DNA of 64,000 nt from Hyperoplus lanceolatus (Eukaryota; Chordata; Actinopteri; Uranoscopiformes; Ammodytidae), in assembly GCA_026929865.2 (NCBI GenBank), contig CM049417.1, positions 17,402,501 to 17,466,500 of the forward strand. The letters are read 5' to 3'. Both the position numbers and the translations under genes were made by a program. Positions 1-11,996 of this stretch are shown piece by piece. Under the pieces are notes generated by a model. The model did not search any database. It was not told the DNA's origin and was given only the letters and a program-made list of their open reading frames with translations. Position 1 is the first letter of the stretch; every line of letters starts with the position of its first letter.

Positions 1-34
1 GAGCAGCAGAGCCTTTTGTACAGCCGCCCCTAAA
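1..34 (-). repeat. inner edge of 3' LTR and polypurine tract
   Basis: Bases 1-22 repeat the outer end of the LTR at 6720-6742 with one T fewer, so the second LTR ends at 22 on the + strand. On the - strand the purine-rich stretch AGGGGCGGC lies directly before the LTR start TGTACA and is the likely polypurine tract for plus-strand priming. Confidence 0.75.
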
Positions 35-68
35 TTGCTACTGCAATTTACACATGAAAAAGGGCTCA

Positions 69-3000
69 TCAGTTCTTGGGTTGTGGACGATCTGCATCCT
101 CATCTGAATCCGGGATGGCAGGAAGGCGGATGAGTCGGGCCACTGGGCGGGTGTAGCTTCGATCCTTCACACGAACGTCGGCCGACCTCACGTGACCATC
201 TGCGCTTCGATGAACTCTGGTGACCCTTCCGATGGGCCAACTTGCTCTGGGGAACTGGGGATCCACTAGCATGACGACCGCATCCACAGCAAGGTCATCT
301 GGAGTGGAATGCCATTTCTGACGAGGTTGCAGGGTAGGCAAGTATTTCCGGACAAAGCTCGCCCAGAAGTGGTCTGCCATAATCTGACAATGTCTCCATC
401 TCTTCCTGGTCAGTCCCTTGTCCATAGGATACACCACCTGTGGCAGTGCACCATCAGGCCGCCCCATCAAGAGGACATTGGGGGTCACTGGGTCTTCATC
501 AGCTATGCTGGATGAGGTGTAGCCCAGGGGCTTGGAGTTTAGAATGGCTTCAACCTCCATCAGGACGGTTAGGAGTACCTCTTGAGACACTGACTGAGCT
601 CCGATCACCGTGTACAAAGCTGTCTTAGCTGATCTTATTTCCCGTTCCCAGGTTCCGCCGAAATGGGGTGCTGCAGGTGGGTTGAAGTGGAAAGCGATCT
701 TCTGCTTTGACAGGAGCCCCTGGAGTTCTGGGTTCATGCTGGCGAAAGCTTCTCTCAGCTCCCTCTCACCGGCTTTGAAATTGGTCCCCTGGTCTGAGTA
801 AACCTCTGCTGGGGTTCCTCTGCGGGCTATAAATCTTCTGAGGGACATCAGGTAGGAGTCGACATCTATGCTGTGCAAGAGGTCGAAGTGTACCGCACGG
901 GTGGTAAGGCATTTAAAGATGATGCCCCATCTCTTCTCTGTCCGCCGGCCCAGCTTGACCTGGAATGGCCCAAAACAGTCCACGCCGGTGGAATAGAACG
1001 GCGGTTTGAAGAGACGTAGACGCGCCGCCGGTAGGTCAGACATCTTAGGCACAGAGGGACGACCCTTCCATCGGCGACACTCTTTGCAGAGGTGCTGCAT
1101 GCGTCGGATAGCCTCTCTTCCACGTAGAAGCCAAAAGGTACGCCGTATCTCTGCATACACGCGCTCAGGCCCTGGATGACATAGGCGGACATCGTAGTCC
1201 TGTATCAGGAGCTTAGTGGATGGATGGGCAGGGTCCAAGACGATCGGGTGTATGGTGCTGGTCTCCAGTGCTTCTGCTCGTCGTAGCCTGCCTCCAACCC
1301 GTATGATCCCTCCATCAGGATCCAACTTTGGGGAAAGGGTAAGCAGACGGCTACTGTTCTGCACGGGTTTGCCTGTCTTCAGACGGTTTAACTCCTCTGA
1401 GAAGCTGTCCTGTTGCACTCGCTTGAAAATCAGCATCTCTGCCTGCTGATAGTCGGACGCAGTAGGAACACTCTGGTCAGCCGCCCCGTGAAGCTCCAGC
1501 ACTGTGGCTTCAACTAAATCCTTCCAAGAGTCGTACTCTTCAGCAGGGGAGGCTTTAGGTTGTTGAACTGCTGACGTAACTCCACAGAAAGCTGTCTTGC
1601 GATACTCCGATGGGTCTAGCTCTGACCCCGTGGAAGGCCTCACCGGCCACTCCTCTGATCCCCTGAGGAGGAAAGCAGGTCCCTGACTCCAGCGGTTGGG
1701 CTTGGCTAGCTCTTCTAGGGTTTTCCCCCGTGTAATATCATCGGCAGGGTTCTGAGAGGTGTCCACGTAGCGCCAGCACCTGGTGCCTGTCAGTTCTTGG
1801 ATCTCTGACACGCGTGTGCCCACAAACACTTTAAATCGACACGATTCCGACTGGAGCCATGTCAGGACGGTGGTTGAGTCAGTCCACAGTATGGTCTGTT
1901 CTATCTGCAGCGTGAGCTCCTTTCCTAACAGGCTGGCCAGCTGCGCACCGGTGACAGCGCCACAGAGTTCCAATCGTGGCATCGATGTTTGCCGGCGTGG
2001 GGCAACCCTTGATCTGGCCAACAAGAATGATAAGTGAACTCTGCCCAGGGTGTCCTCCGTCCGCAGATATGCAACTGAACCGTAGGAGGTCTCCGAAGCG
2101 TCGCTGAATATGTGGATCTGTCTGTTGACCACATCAACTTCAGCAGGCACGTAAGGTCGGGGCAGCAGTATCTGAGGTAACATCTGGAGCTCGGCTTCCC
2201 AAGCCTTCCACGCTTGGATTATCTCTTGTGGGAGGAGCGGGTCATCCCAGTTGTGCTGCTTGTCCCAAAGGCGCTGAACGAGTATCTTTGCCTGAGTTGT
2301 GTATGGCAAGATGTAGCCCAGCGGGTCGTACTGCCTGGCTAGCACCTTGTATACGTTCCGCATCGTCAGTGCTCCGTACTCCAAAGGTCGGTGTTTGTAA
2401 CCCAGACTGTCGGACTCCCAGTGCCAGCTAAGCCCAAGGGCTGATTCAGGTTGGCTGGCATCACCCTGAGCAAGCCAGTGTTCAAGGCTGACCGATCTGG
2501 CATCTTCGGGTAAGTGACTGATGACACTTGGAGTGTTGCTTGCCCACTGCCGGAGGTCGAAGCCACCAGAGGCTAGGAGCCGACGGAGTTTGTCTACAAG
2601 CTCCTTGGCTTCGCCCTTGGTTGGCACACTCTGCAGACAGTTGTCGACATAGAAACACTGTTCTACAGACTGCCTAACATCGTCATCAGCAGAGCTGTGC
2701 TCCTTGACATGCTGCTGGAGAGCGAAGGTGGCACAACATGGGGAACAGGTTGTACCGAATGGAAGGACCTGCCACTCATAGACATCCGGGGGGTCTTCTC
2801 GCCTCATGTCTCTCCACACGAATCTGAGGAGGGGCCTGTCCGTGGGTAGGAGCCTGACCTGGTGGAACATACCCTTTATATCTCCACTGATGGCCACTGC
2901 ATGCTGTCTGAAACGCAGTAGGACCCCGAGAAGAGGCGCCCAAGGTAGGTCCAGGCAGCAGGGCATCATTCAGGTTCAGGCCACGAAACTGGTAAGAGCA

Positions 3001-3348
3001 GTTGAACACAACGCGGTTCTTCTCATTGTGGCTAACCAGATGATGAGGAATAAACCATGACTCACCCTCTGCTGCGATGTCCGGACCGATCCTCTTAACT
3101 GATCCAACTCTAACCAGCTTGCGGATCTCTTCGCAGTATGCTTCTGCGCGCTCCGGGTCACTTGCCAGCCTCTTCTCCGTGCTTCTCAGACTTGGCATGA
3201 CCGCCTCCTTAGTTGCTTGGAAGAGTGGCATATCACGTCTCCGCAGCAACGGTGTTGCGTATCGTAGGACACCCTCTACCTCTACACGTGTAGTCTTTGC
3301 CTCCAACAGCTCCACAGCTTCTTGATCTTCCCTTGACCGGACAACCAT
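69..3348 (-). pseudogene. pol: BEL/Pao pol: reverse transcriptase, RNase H, integrase (frame-broken)
   Basis: Two overlapping frames cover pol. The frame at 3348-2776 carries the RT fingers (ending near LNDALLPGPTLG). The frame at 2969-69 (966 aa) carries the rest: the first RT aspartate in SGDIKGMF (D30), LPFG (about 69-72), YVDN (107-110), RNase H acidic residues D290, E334 and D364, a Zn-type integrase N-terminus (about 594-633) and an integrase core with D664, D726 and E775, followed by a short basic tail. Frame changes lie near 3340 (leaving the gag-protease frame) and near 2945 inside RT, so no continuous product is possible. The usual YxDD box reads YVDN here. That may be a lineage trait or decay; I cannot tell without relatives. 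No env follows. Confidence 0.9.
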
Positions 3349-5985
3349 CTTCTCACTTGAAACGGCAGGACATCCATCTGCCAGAGTTTCTCCACATCCC
3401 TCATAAGCTCAATGGTCTGCGGGGATGTTGTCGTGAACAGGCACTGCTGCTGAGAAAGACTTTGCTGAACTAACCTGGTGGGGCCTTGGAGGGTCCAGCC
3501 AAGCTGAGTACGGATCGCAGCTGGACCACCCGGTGGGCCCAGCCTGACAGGCTCGATAGGGGTGAGCAGATGATGGTGGTCAGAGCCTATGAGCACCAGA
3601 GGCTTAACTCTTGTGAACTGCTTGAGGGGAAGACCGACAAGATGTTTGTACTTCCTCTGGAGAAACGTGATGGGGTAGGAGTGTTCGGCAAGGCTAAGGC
3701 GCTGCGATGTGAAGGCCCCTGAGATCTTAAAACTCCTCTTGGACTGCGCAGCTGAGGATATGCGGAATGACACGCATGCACCTCTGAGCGTCTGAACATC
3801 TTGCCTTATGGTGCGCAGGCCCAGGTCCTCCGGTGTGCCTTCTAGCCCTAGCTGTTTTGCCGCTTCTGGGAGGAGCATTGTACGCTCTGAGCCGTCATCT
3901 AGTACAGCATATGTTTCCAGTTTACGGTCGTGGTGACTGAGCAGTACTTTGATGACTTTCAGTAGTACTCGAGGGGAGTCCGAGGGGCGGTCCAGGTAGA
4001 GAACCTCAGTGGCTGTACTGATTAAGCAGCTACCCTCTGGTGGTGATGCGGGTTTGTCTCTCCTATTCACCTCATGAAGGACCTTCAGGTGCTTCCCTTG
4101 GCACACCTCACAAAGCTTCTTGAGGTCACACTGGGCTGCCTGGTGGGCCCTTGCGCAGCGCCAGCATCGCCGGTTTGCTTTGATCCACTCAGTGACCTGT
4201 TCCTTCGTGAGTCGTTGGATGGCTTGGCACTTATTGAGGAAGTGCTCTGAGTTCTCACAATAGGGGCAATAGGGCTTCGCTTTGCTCCTTTGCTGCAACA
4301 GCGCTGAAGGTTGACTGCTTGGAGTCGTGGCTGTAGAATCTTCTACACCATGTAGAACGGAGGCTGAAGGTCTGCTCTGCCGGCTGTCAAACTTAGAGCT
4401 GTGCCGTACTTTGCCTACTGTCGGTTCGTAGCCTTGGCACCAGGACTCGTACCTCAGCCACTCTGCCAGGTCAATCAGGGTGTGGGTTGAGCCTTGTCGC
4501 TGAAGCATCAGGCGGCGGAAATCAGCTCTCTGCTCAGGTGGGAGCTTGGAAAGGAGACGGGCTACGTGGGAGCCACACCGAAGTTCCACATCTCCATCAG
4601 GCCCAAGAGTCTGGAGCATACCAACCAAGGATTGTACTTGCAGCGCAAACCTCTCGAAGGCTGCCACATCTCCACGTCGGACCTCTGGTGACTCCATAAC
4701 CGTAGCTATTCTCTGCAGAGCCACATGATGGGGCTGGCCAAACTTCTCATTTAAGGCTGCCATCGTGTCAGAGTAAGGGGTGGTGGAGTTGAGGTAGGAA
4801 TCGGCTACCAAACAGGCCTCTTCGAGTTTCAAATGGTCAGTAAGGACTTGATATTTAAAGAGCTCGGTGCTGTCTTCAGGCAGGAGGTTATCTAGGGCTA
4901 TTCTCAGCCGGGCAAACTCCATTGGGTCCCTGTGGCTGAAGAGAGGGATCTTTGGCTTGGGCCCCTTGTACACTCTCTCTCCAGAGGGTAGAGGAGGAGA
5001 ATGTATGCTGGTTACCTGGGTGTGAAGACCTATAGCTGGCTTGGGGGCTAGGTGAATACCTGACACGTAATCCTGAATCATACTGAGCCCCGTGGTCTGT
5101 TGGACTGAAGACTGGAGGGTATGAAGGCACGCGGACTGCTGAGAAGGGCTGAAGAGGTGGTGGCGGGCTAAGATGAGTAGGTCTTGGTAAGTAGCCTGCT
5201 TTGGGAGTAGAGGACTGGAGGCTCCTGGTCGTCGGACTAGGAGTAGCACTCTGCTTCAGTAGCTGCAGCTCGCTCATCATCCTATCTATGGCAGAGACCA
5301 TTTCTCCTTTCCCATGGTCGTCTGACGGTTCTGCGTCTTCGCTAACTGGTGGCCATGGCGGAGGGGTGGCCAGTCTCCATAATCACCCTCGCTATCCATA
5401 ACGGGTGGAGTAGGAGGAGCTGGAGGGGGGTGGTGCCCACTCTCGAGGCTGATGCTCTGGTCGGCCATTACCTCGGCCCTTAACTGTGTCTGCTAGTGAC
5501 TTGATGTCTCGGTGAAGGTCACTAAGCTGTGCCATGTTAAGTAACATATGCTCGTGAGACTGGCGCAGCTTCCTGTTCTCCATACGAATCTCCTGCAGCT
5601 CAGCATTACATGCTGCGGTGAAGTCCCCTCTCCTCTTGGACTCTGGGGAGTGTGTGAAGGTCCTGCTTACCTCTCCACGCTGTCTGGCATATTCCTCTGG
5701 GTAGTCTGGGAAGAGCTCGTCCTCTTGTCTGTCGAGGGCTGGGTCCCACTGGACTTGGCGCAGAGGATATGAAGCGTGTGGGTGTGTGGTGGGTGTCATC
5801 TTGGCCGCTCCCTCCACAGTGGGTCTCCACTCACGTTCCTTCTCATGCATGTGCATTGTAGCTGCCTTAGGAGAATCATGTGGCCTGTAGCTTACTGCAT
5901 CAACCTCATAGTCGTCCAGGTAACGCGGTGGACGCGTCTGGCGCCTTGGACGAACTGCTGGAGCTGCTTCACTGCTTCGATGCAT
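3282..5985 (-). pseudogene. gag: BEL/Pao gag and aspartic protease (frame-broken)
   Basis: The N-terminal gag frame (5985-5392, 197 aa, charged, coiled-coil-like end) stops at a TAG at 5392-5394, with a TGA shortly after. The same frame then stays open to about 4888, overlapping the next frame (5249-3282, 655 aa). That frame holds a DUF1759-like gag core (about 95-275), a CCHC zinc knuckle (C328, C331, H336, C341), a second Cys/His cluster (C362, C365, H369, C374) and the A17-type protease active site LDDGS (450-454). The frame change is probably near 5000. BEL/Pao elements normally encode one Gag-Pol polyprotein, so the stops and frame changes are damage rather than programmed shifts, though a single programmed shift cannot be excluded. 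Confidence 0.88.
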
Positions 5986-6008
5986 CTTTATCCTAAATCA
6001 ACACCGAA

Positions 6009-6025
6009 TCCGGCTCGAAGGACCA
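6009..6025 (-). other. primer-binding site matching tRNA-Tyr 3' end
   Basis: Three bases inside the 5' LTR, the - strand reads TGGTCCTTCGAGCCGGA. This is the complement of the last 17 bases of vertebrate tRNA-Tyr including CCA, so reverse transcription of this family was probably primed by tRNA-Tyr. The match is to recalled tRNA-Tyr sequence, not a database search. Confidence 0.75.
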
Positions 6026-6028
6026 AAA

Positions 6029-6742
6029 TGTTGGTGAGGACCAGTGGACTGTAGCGGACTGTATAGGTTGGTATAGGAGACCGTGTTGCATAGGTGGCGC
6101 CGGCTAGAACCCCACAAAACACACGAAGCAGTGGTCCAGTTTAGTGACTTTAATTCTCTCTGGTTGGCATTACATTGGCATATATGTGTGTGTTGGCGTT
6201 TGTGTGTGGGGGTGTGTGTGGTCTAAAAGAAAGATACAAAAGGAAATACTAATTAGCAATAATGTCACAGTATTAACTTAAGCAAGAACACACAGTCACA
6301 CAGTCACTGCATTAATAACATGAATGAACAGGCTGCTATAAAGTGGCTAATATTTCTAATACAGTCAAATGCACTAACTGCCCAAATGATATCAGCACTA
6401 GCTTAAAGACGAGTGAAACTCAACTGACCCACGGCACACTATTACACAGACAATAAATAACTGTCGGCTGTTAACATGCAAGCACACAGCTTTAACAATA
6501 AACAATAATGACCTAAATAAACTAACATCAGTGTCCTCTCTACACTACTTACTTTTTGTCAGTGACGCACACGGGCCGCCACACATAAAACACAGCCGAA
6601 CTTTGGCGAGACACACATGAACTGACAAACGGCTCGGAACTTCACATAAACGGAGCGCGAGTCCAAACGGTTGCTTAGCAACGGGGGGACGCTGCATGCA
6701 GACAGGCTGCGCTGCACGTGAGCAGCAGAGCCTTTTTGTACA
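6029..6742 (-). repeat. 5' LTR of the BEL/Pao element
   Basis: On the element strand the LTR starts TGTACAAAAAGGC and ends CCAACA, giving TG...CA ends. Its outer end is repeated at 1-22. Length is 714 bp. The left part holds TG-rich sequence (6185-6225). I did not resolve a TATA box or poly(A) signal with confidence. Confidence 0.8.
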
Positions 6743-7967
6743 AGACCACCATACTAATGTTTTCACATGGCAGACTGCTAGCGCACAGCACTGAGCCCAG
6801 GATTAGTCAGCAACATTATTATAAAGTTGAGAGAATCATTCTGACGACAGATAGGCTACATTTATACATCAACATGGAAAGTGTGAACACCTACATTACA
6901 GAACATTTCACTTGCACTGCACCACCTTGGTTAATAATACGGTGTAAAGGGGAAAATACACACTAGAAGGATAATCTACAATTCATATACTATTTTCATA
7001 ATACATGCGATTCACGTAGTCTACTGGAGTGTAGCGTAATTTGCACATAGAATAGGCTACATTGAAAAAGTTATTAAGACATAGCGTTTTGATTAACGCT
7101 CGCCATCCAAAAAAATCCTATCCCCCGGTTTGAACACATAAAAAATATAGTAGGCTAAATAGGCGACTGAAAACTTTAATAGAAATTGTAGCTATTGGAA
7201 TAATAATTCTCTGAGCCGTTTTTACCATCGGAGCCAGATCCTTTCTGTCCTTCGCCGTGCAGCTATACTATACCGTCACGCTGAGACAGAGGATGCTCTC
7301 TATTGTGGACATTATTTTGGGACAGTAGCAGAAGGAGCAGAAGCAGCAGGGGCAAAAGGGGCAGAGAAGAGGGTGGCACCCAGGGACCTGCTGGGCAGCA
7401 ACCAGCACATGCACCTGAGAGGCAGCTGGAGCCAGCAGCACTAGCCGAGGGCTGGAGGGTGGAGCAGGGAACAGCTTCAGCTCCATAGCCAGCGGTGGTT
7501 AGACTGCAGACACGCCTTTTCTTCTCCACCAGATACCAGCCATTCTGTCAACTCTGTCTATGCCTGGCACGCTGTCCAGACCTTGTACAGTACAGTCATC
7601 CACAGTCTTAAAAAAGAGAAAACAGATACAATATCAGTTATGCAAACAGCAACTGCATTGCTATTACAACCATTAACAGCTGTCATCATACCTAGGCTTC
7701 AGGTGGGCTAATACATTTAATAATTTCCTTGTAGCAACTACAATGCATGTAGCCTAATTTGATTAAGTACGACACACATAATGAGCTAATGTTTACATCA
7801 TTATCTTTAAGGGAACCTACAGTAGCTCTTGTGAACAAGTAAACACTGGATGTAAACATGCTATTAACTACTATACACTGAGATAGTATCACACTAACAT
7901 ACAGCAATAACCACCACAATAGCTTATGTAGGCCTACCAGCGGGTCCCTTTTAGAGTTTAAAACGGG
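6743..7967. other. intergenic, no gene recognised
   Basis: AT-rich DNA with no recognisable coding exon. A GC-richer patch at about 7300-7560 opens reading frames on both strands, but they look like low-complexity Leu/Ser/Gly-rich shadows. One TAGGCCTA octamer lies at 7929-7936. Confidence 0.5.
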
Positions 7968-8414
7968 CCGGTGTTGCACCGAAAGCTGTGACCTGTCAGA
8001 ATTTGTGACCCTAGAGGGCGCTGTTCTTATTGATTAACTCAGTCTCAAATATAGGCTATGTAAAAACCATAGATAGTATAATAAAAACGTTCGTCCATTG
8101 CACAAATCGTAGAAGTTTCTCAAAATTGGCACTGAAATGGTCAGATTGTTTTTTTAAAGGTGAATAACCAACCTAGTTACCCATCACAGTGAAATGTGTT
8201 ATACTTTTTCCACTGTGCAATCATTTTGAATTGGAAGCAAACAATTTAATAATCTCTCAATTGCAGGGCTGTTTTGTGAAACTATGTTTTCAGCTGTGGA
8301 CCAACATAAGTATTAAAACATTTCACTGTGAGACTGGGTTGTTGAAATAAGAACAGCGCCCTCTAGGGTCACACATTCTGACAGGTGAGGTCACAGCTTT
8401 CGGTGCAACACCGG
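7968..8414. mobile_element. MITE with about 65-bp terminal inverted repeats
   Basis: The left end (ccggtgttgcaccgaaag..., about 7968-8037) is repeated inverted at the right end (about 8347-8414), with a 4-5 base indel after ctgtgacct. The 310-bp AT-rich centre has no coding capacity. A target duplication could not be fixed, so the superfamily is open. Each terminal repeat carries CTAGAGGGCGCT, close to the core of the vertebrate CTCF motif. Confidence 0.85.
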
Positions 8415-8728
8415 TATAATGGGACAGAATTCAGCGGGCGAGTGCAGCAAGAAGCCCGGGGAGAGCGGACGTGTAGTGACAGAGAGAGTGGGTGCTGGAT
8501 GAATAAATAAAGCTCCTAGATACCTCTACAGCGTTACATCTTTAGCACATAAACAAACGAGAACTAAAGCCTTGTGAATTACATTAGATAACATTGTGCA
8601 ATGGCGAAAGCTAACTAGGCTACTGACTGTTGCTTCAATACAGAGATAAAATGCCTATCTATGTTAGGGATGAATGAAAATGTGAAGCATAGCTAATATG
8701 GATGTAAAAACATTAAGTGGTTACTTAC

Positions 8729-8965
8729 TTTGATAACGAATGAAGGAATATCTGTAGGTTATTAGCCTATTCAACAAACTGGAGCAGCGCACGGAGCTCG
8801 CTAAACGTAAACAACAATGGACGTAGAGTGCTGAGCGTCATGTCCATGGGTCATGACGCATTGATTGGCCGAAATCTCCTTTACTCATTGGACAGGCCTT
8901 CTCTGATTTGCCAAAATATAGCTGGGATCCATTAGCTATTGGAGAGCTTGGGCACTGATTGGTTT
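8729..8965 (-). promoter_or_regulatory. cluster of four CCAAT boxes with a downstream splice donor (candidate promoter)
   Basis: Four ATTGG pentamers (8864-8868, 8887-8891, 8938-8942, 8958-8962) give four CCAAT boxes on the - strand within 99 bp, a density typical of NF-Y promoters. About 135 bp downstream on the - strand a strong donor CAAA|GTAAGT lies at 8728. This could be the first exon of an unseen transcript running left. No coding sequence follows it in the window, so this is inference only. Confidence 0.35.
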
Positions 8966-8998
8966 AGCTTAGAGAGACTATAGGCCCACCCAATAGTA

Positions 8999-9365
8999 TC
9001 CAGCTGCAGCCCCGGAGACAAACACCCTGGCGTGACAACAACACCCCAGGCGTGACGGAAGTAATTGTGGTGTGACGGACGTTACCCGTAGATTTTATTT
9101 TTGCAACTTCATAAACTTCTAAGTTGTAAACAACGTCAAACAATAACAAGACCGCAGACCGATACTAAGTTTGTTATTTATATTGTTTTGGCGATTAGGT
9201 TCAGGCATCACAGCTGGGTGCACGGGTTAGGGCAAATGAGTGACGTAGCAGACATGTCATGGAAGCTAAATAGTCAAAAATCACGTCCGTCACACCACAG
9301 TTGCTTCCGTCACGCCTGGGTGTTGTTGTCACGCCAGGGTGTTTGTCTCCGGGGCTGCAGCTGGA
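8999..9365. mobile_element. MITE with about 83-bp terminal inverted repeats
   Basis: Bases 8999-9082 (tccagctgcagccccggaga...) are repeated almost perfectly inverted at 9283-9365, enclosing about 200 bp of AT-rich filler. The repeats differ at a few positions and by one base. The whole unit is 367 bp and noncoding. No clear target duplication was found. It sits between the CCAAT cluster and a possible + strand first exon. Confidence 0.88.
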
Positions 9366-9409
9366 CTCTACTCGGCCCACTTTAACCTCTAGTTTTTACA
9401 AATGCTTGT

Positions 9410-9424
9410 AGCGCCGCCTGCTGG
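9410..9424 (-). promoter_or_regulatory. CTCF-like motif
   Basis: The - strand reads CCAGCAGGCGGCGCT, agreeing with the usual CTCF core CCASYAGRKGGCRSY at all but one position. It lies 0.4 kb from a tRNA gene; both kinds of site can act as insulators. Confidence 0.4.
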
Positions 9425-9489
9425 TAAAAGTGTATAACGTTCAGAGTCACTGTTGTTCATGTGCTGAGGAAAAAGTGTCAACGGACAAT

Positions 9490-9537
9490 ATGTCAACGCT
9501 AACTCTCCTGAACATTGACAAGAAGAACTGGCACACG
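9490..9537 (+). other. possible first coding exon, unidentified
   Basis: An ATG opens 16 codons, MSTLTLLNIDKKNWHT, ending exactly at a donor-like ACG|GTAGGC. The stretch is GC-balanced and follows the promoter-like region at 8.7-9.4 kb. I do not recognise the peptide. A splice acceptor near 10071 (ctttacttcag) would add only about 14 codons before a stop. It may be chance. Confidence 0.18.
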
Positions 9538-9840
9538 GTAGGCCTATGTTTGTTTATTTAGGTTTACAATATGTTTAGACTATATTTCTGTGTAGGCTAC
9601 TTAGACGACGCAGAAGTTGGCAGCCAGTTTGTGTATTTATTTAGTTTTTCACGGTGGTGGTGTTGCTGGAACCAATTAATGAAGAATAAAGTCAACGATC
9701 ATAAGTCAGGGTAGTTCATCAGTCACAACATAGATATATATCTATGAAACGGGAGCAGTTTTTAGAATGTCACAGAAATTGCAGTCAATTTGCAGATTTT
9801 GGCATATAAATTGTGACGTCATACCACGTTTATGTTATTA

Positions 9841-9922
9841 GCTGCGATGGCCGAGTGGTTAAGGCGTTGGACTTGAAATCCAATGGGATCTTCCCGCGCA
9901 GGTTCGAACCCTGCTCGCAGCG
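9841..9922 (+). tRNA. tRNA-Ser (anticodon UGA)
   Basis: An 82-nt sequence folds as a class II tRNA. The acceptor GCTGCGA pairs with TCGCAGC, followed by discriminator G. It has a D arm with GGTTAAGGC, anticodon stem TTGGA/TCCAA with loop CTTGAAA (anticodon TGA, reading UCA), a long variable arm typical of tRNA-Ser, and a T arm GGTTCGAACCC that serves as the B box. A pol III terminator TTTT follows (9926 on). It has no intron and CCA is not encoded. It closely resembles vertebrate tRNA-Ser(UGA) and looks functional. It is isolated rather than in a tRNA cluster. Confidence 0.96.
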
Positions 9923-10806
9923 ATTCTTTTCTTTTTGGTTTGAAATAAATTATTGTTTCTATTAAACTCTAAGATAGTTAGAGAGTGTGATTTTTAGATA
10001 TGTGATAAGTATTTTTTTTTGAATGGCATTAATATTATGGAAACCTTTCTGCCTGTTTTTCTTTACTTCAGATACTACCTACAGTCACCAGCAGAGGTCC
10101 CCCTCCCCCACAGTAACATTTTAACAATGACATTATCATAGTAATAGAACAAATACAAATATTAAAATTGCATTATAAATTAAAACTACATTTCACTATC
10201 ATAACATTACATGAGGAATTTATGATACATTTTACTCATGACCCGATTGGCCTATCAGCTGGTAAAATAGGCAATTCAAACATTTTATTTTAATGAAGAA
10301 TCTGATTATTATTTTATTTTTCTAAAATAAGTCTAACAAACATTTATGTTTCATGAGGAACACCTCAGCTCCCATTGTAAAGATGAGGAGCTTTTCTAAA
10401 AGTCAAGTGTAGCCTACTGCAGAACAAATTTGACCACTCACACTCACCCACCTGATTTGATCTCTGTTTTATCTAGTTTCGCCCAAGTTCTTCCCTTAAG
10501 ATCTCTCACTACATTGGTCCATTTCATCACTCAATGTGGCCCATCTGATTGTGTTAACCTTGCTCGATTTAAGCAATGCAGCTCAGGGTTCACAAACTTT
10601 TGTACATACAAAAGTTGTCAAATAATTTGTTTGATCTGTTTTAACAATTTATTTCTGGAAAAGAAAAATGTTGAATTGATGAATCTGTTATTTCATATAA
10701 AAAAATACTGTTATTGATAACAATGAATTAATAATGGTTAAAATAAATACAATTCCAAAAGGCTCAAGGGGTTCACAAACTTTCAAGCAGCACTATATTG
10801 ACGAAA
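9923..10806. other. intergenic, AT-rich, repeat fragments
   Basis: No exon recognised. Two copies of a ggttcacaaactttNNa-like string (about 10588 and 10768) resemble ends of a common fish Tc1-type repeat. The 10430-10717 reading frame has no protein-like composition. Confidence 0.4.
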
Positions 10807-10843
10807 AGGCCCCGCTGGGATTCGAACCCAGGATCTCCTGTTT
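10807..10843 (-). pseudogene. 3' half of a tRNA-Thr gene
   Basis: On the - strand, aaacaggagatcctgggttc followed by gaatcccagcggggcct matches the part of tRNA-Thr(AGU) from the 3' side of the anticodon loop to the discriminator, with one mismatch in the acceptor. It has an intact T arm and is followed by TTT. No 5' half (D arm, acceptor 5' strand) precedes it. It cannot fold into a full tRNA. Confidence 0.7.

Positions 10844-11996
<1,153 letters not shown>

Larger units (their letters stand above)
1..6742 (-). mobile_element. BEL/Pao LTR retrotransposon, decayed
   Basis: A nearly whole LTR retrotransposon reads leftward. From its 5' end (right side) it has a 714-bp LTR (6029-6742), a primer-binding site, gag with aspartic protease, then reverse transcriptase, RNase H and integrase in BEL/Pao order, a polypurine tract and the first 22 bases of the 3' LTR, which continues outside the window. 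The DUF1759-type gag, A17-type protease and the H/C-rich plus DDE integrase place it in BEL/Pao. No envelope gene is seen. Coding is interrupted by stops and frameshifts, so it is unlikely to be autonomous. The right flank after the LTR is agacc; the matching target duplication would lie left of the window. Confidence 0.93.

Noticed and set aside
7263-7529. 88-aa Cys/Ser/Leu-rich - strand frame
   Set aside because: It comes from a locally GC-rich patch and overlaps another frame of similar quality on the other strand; no domain.
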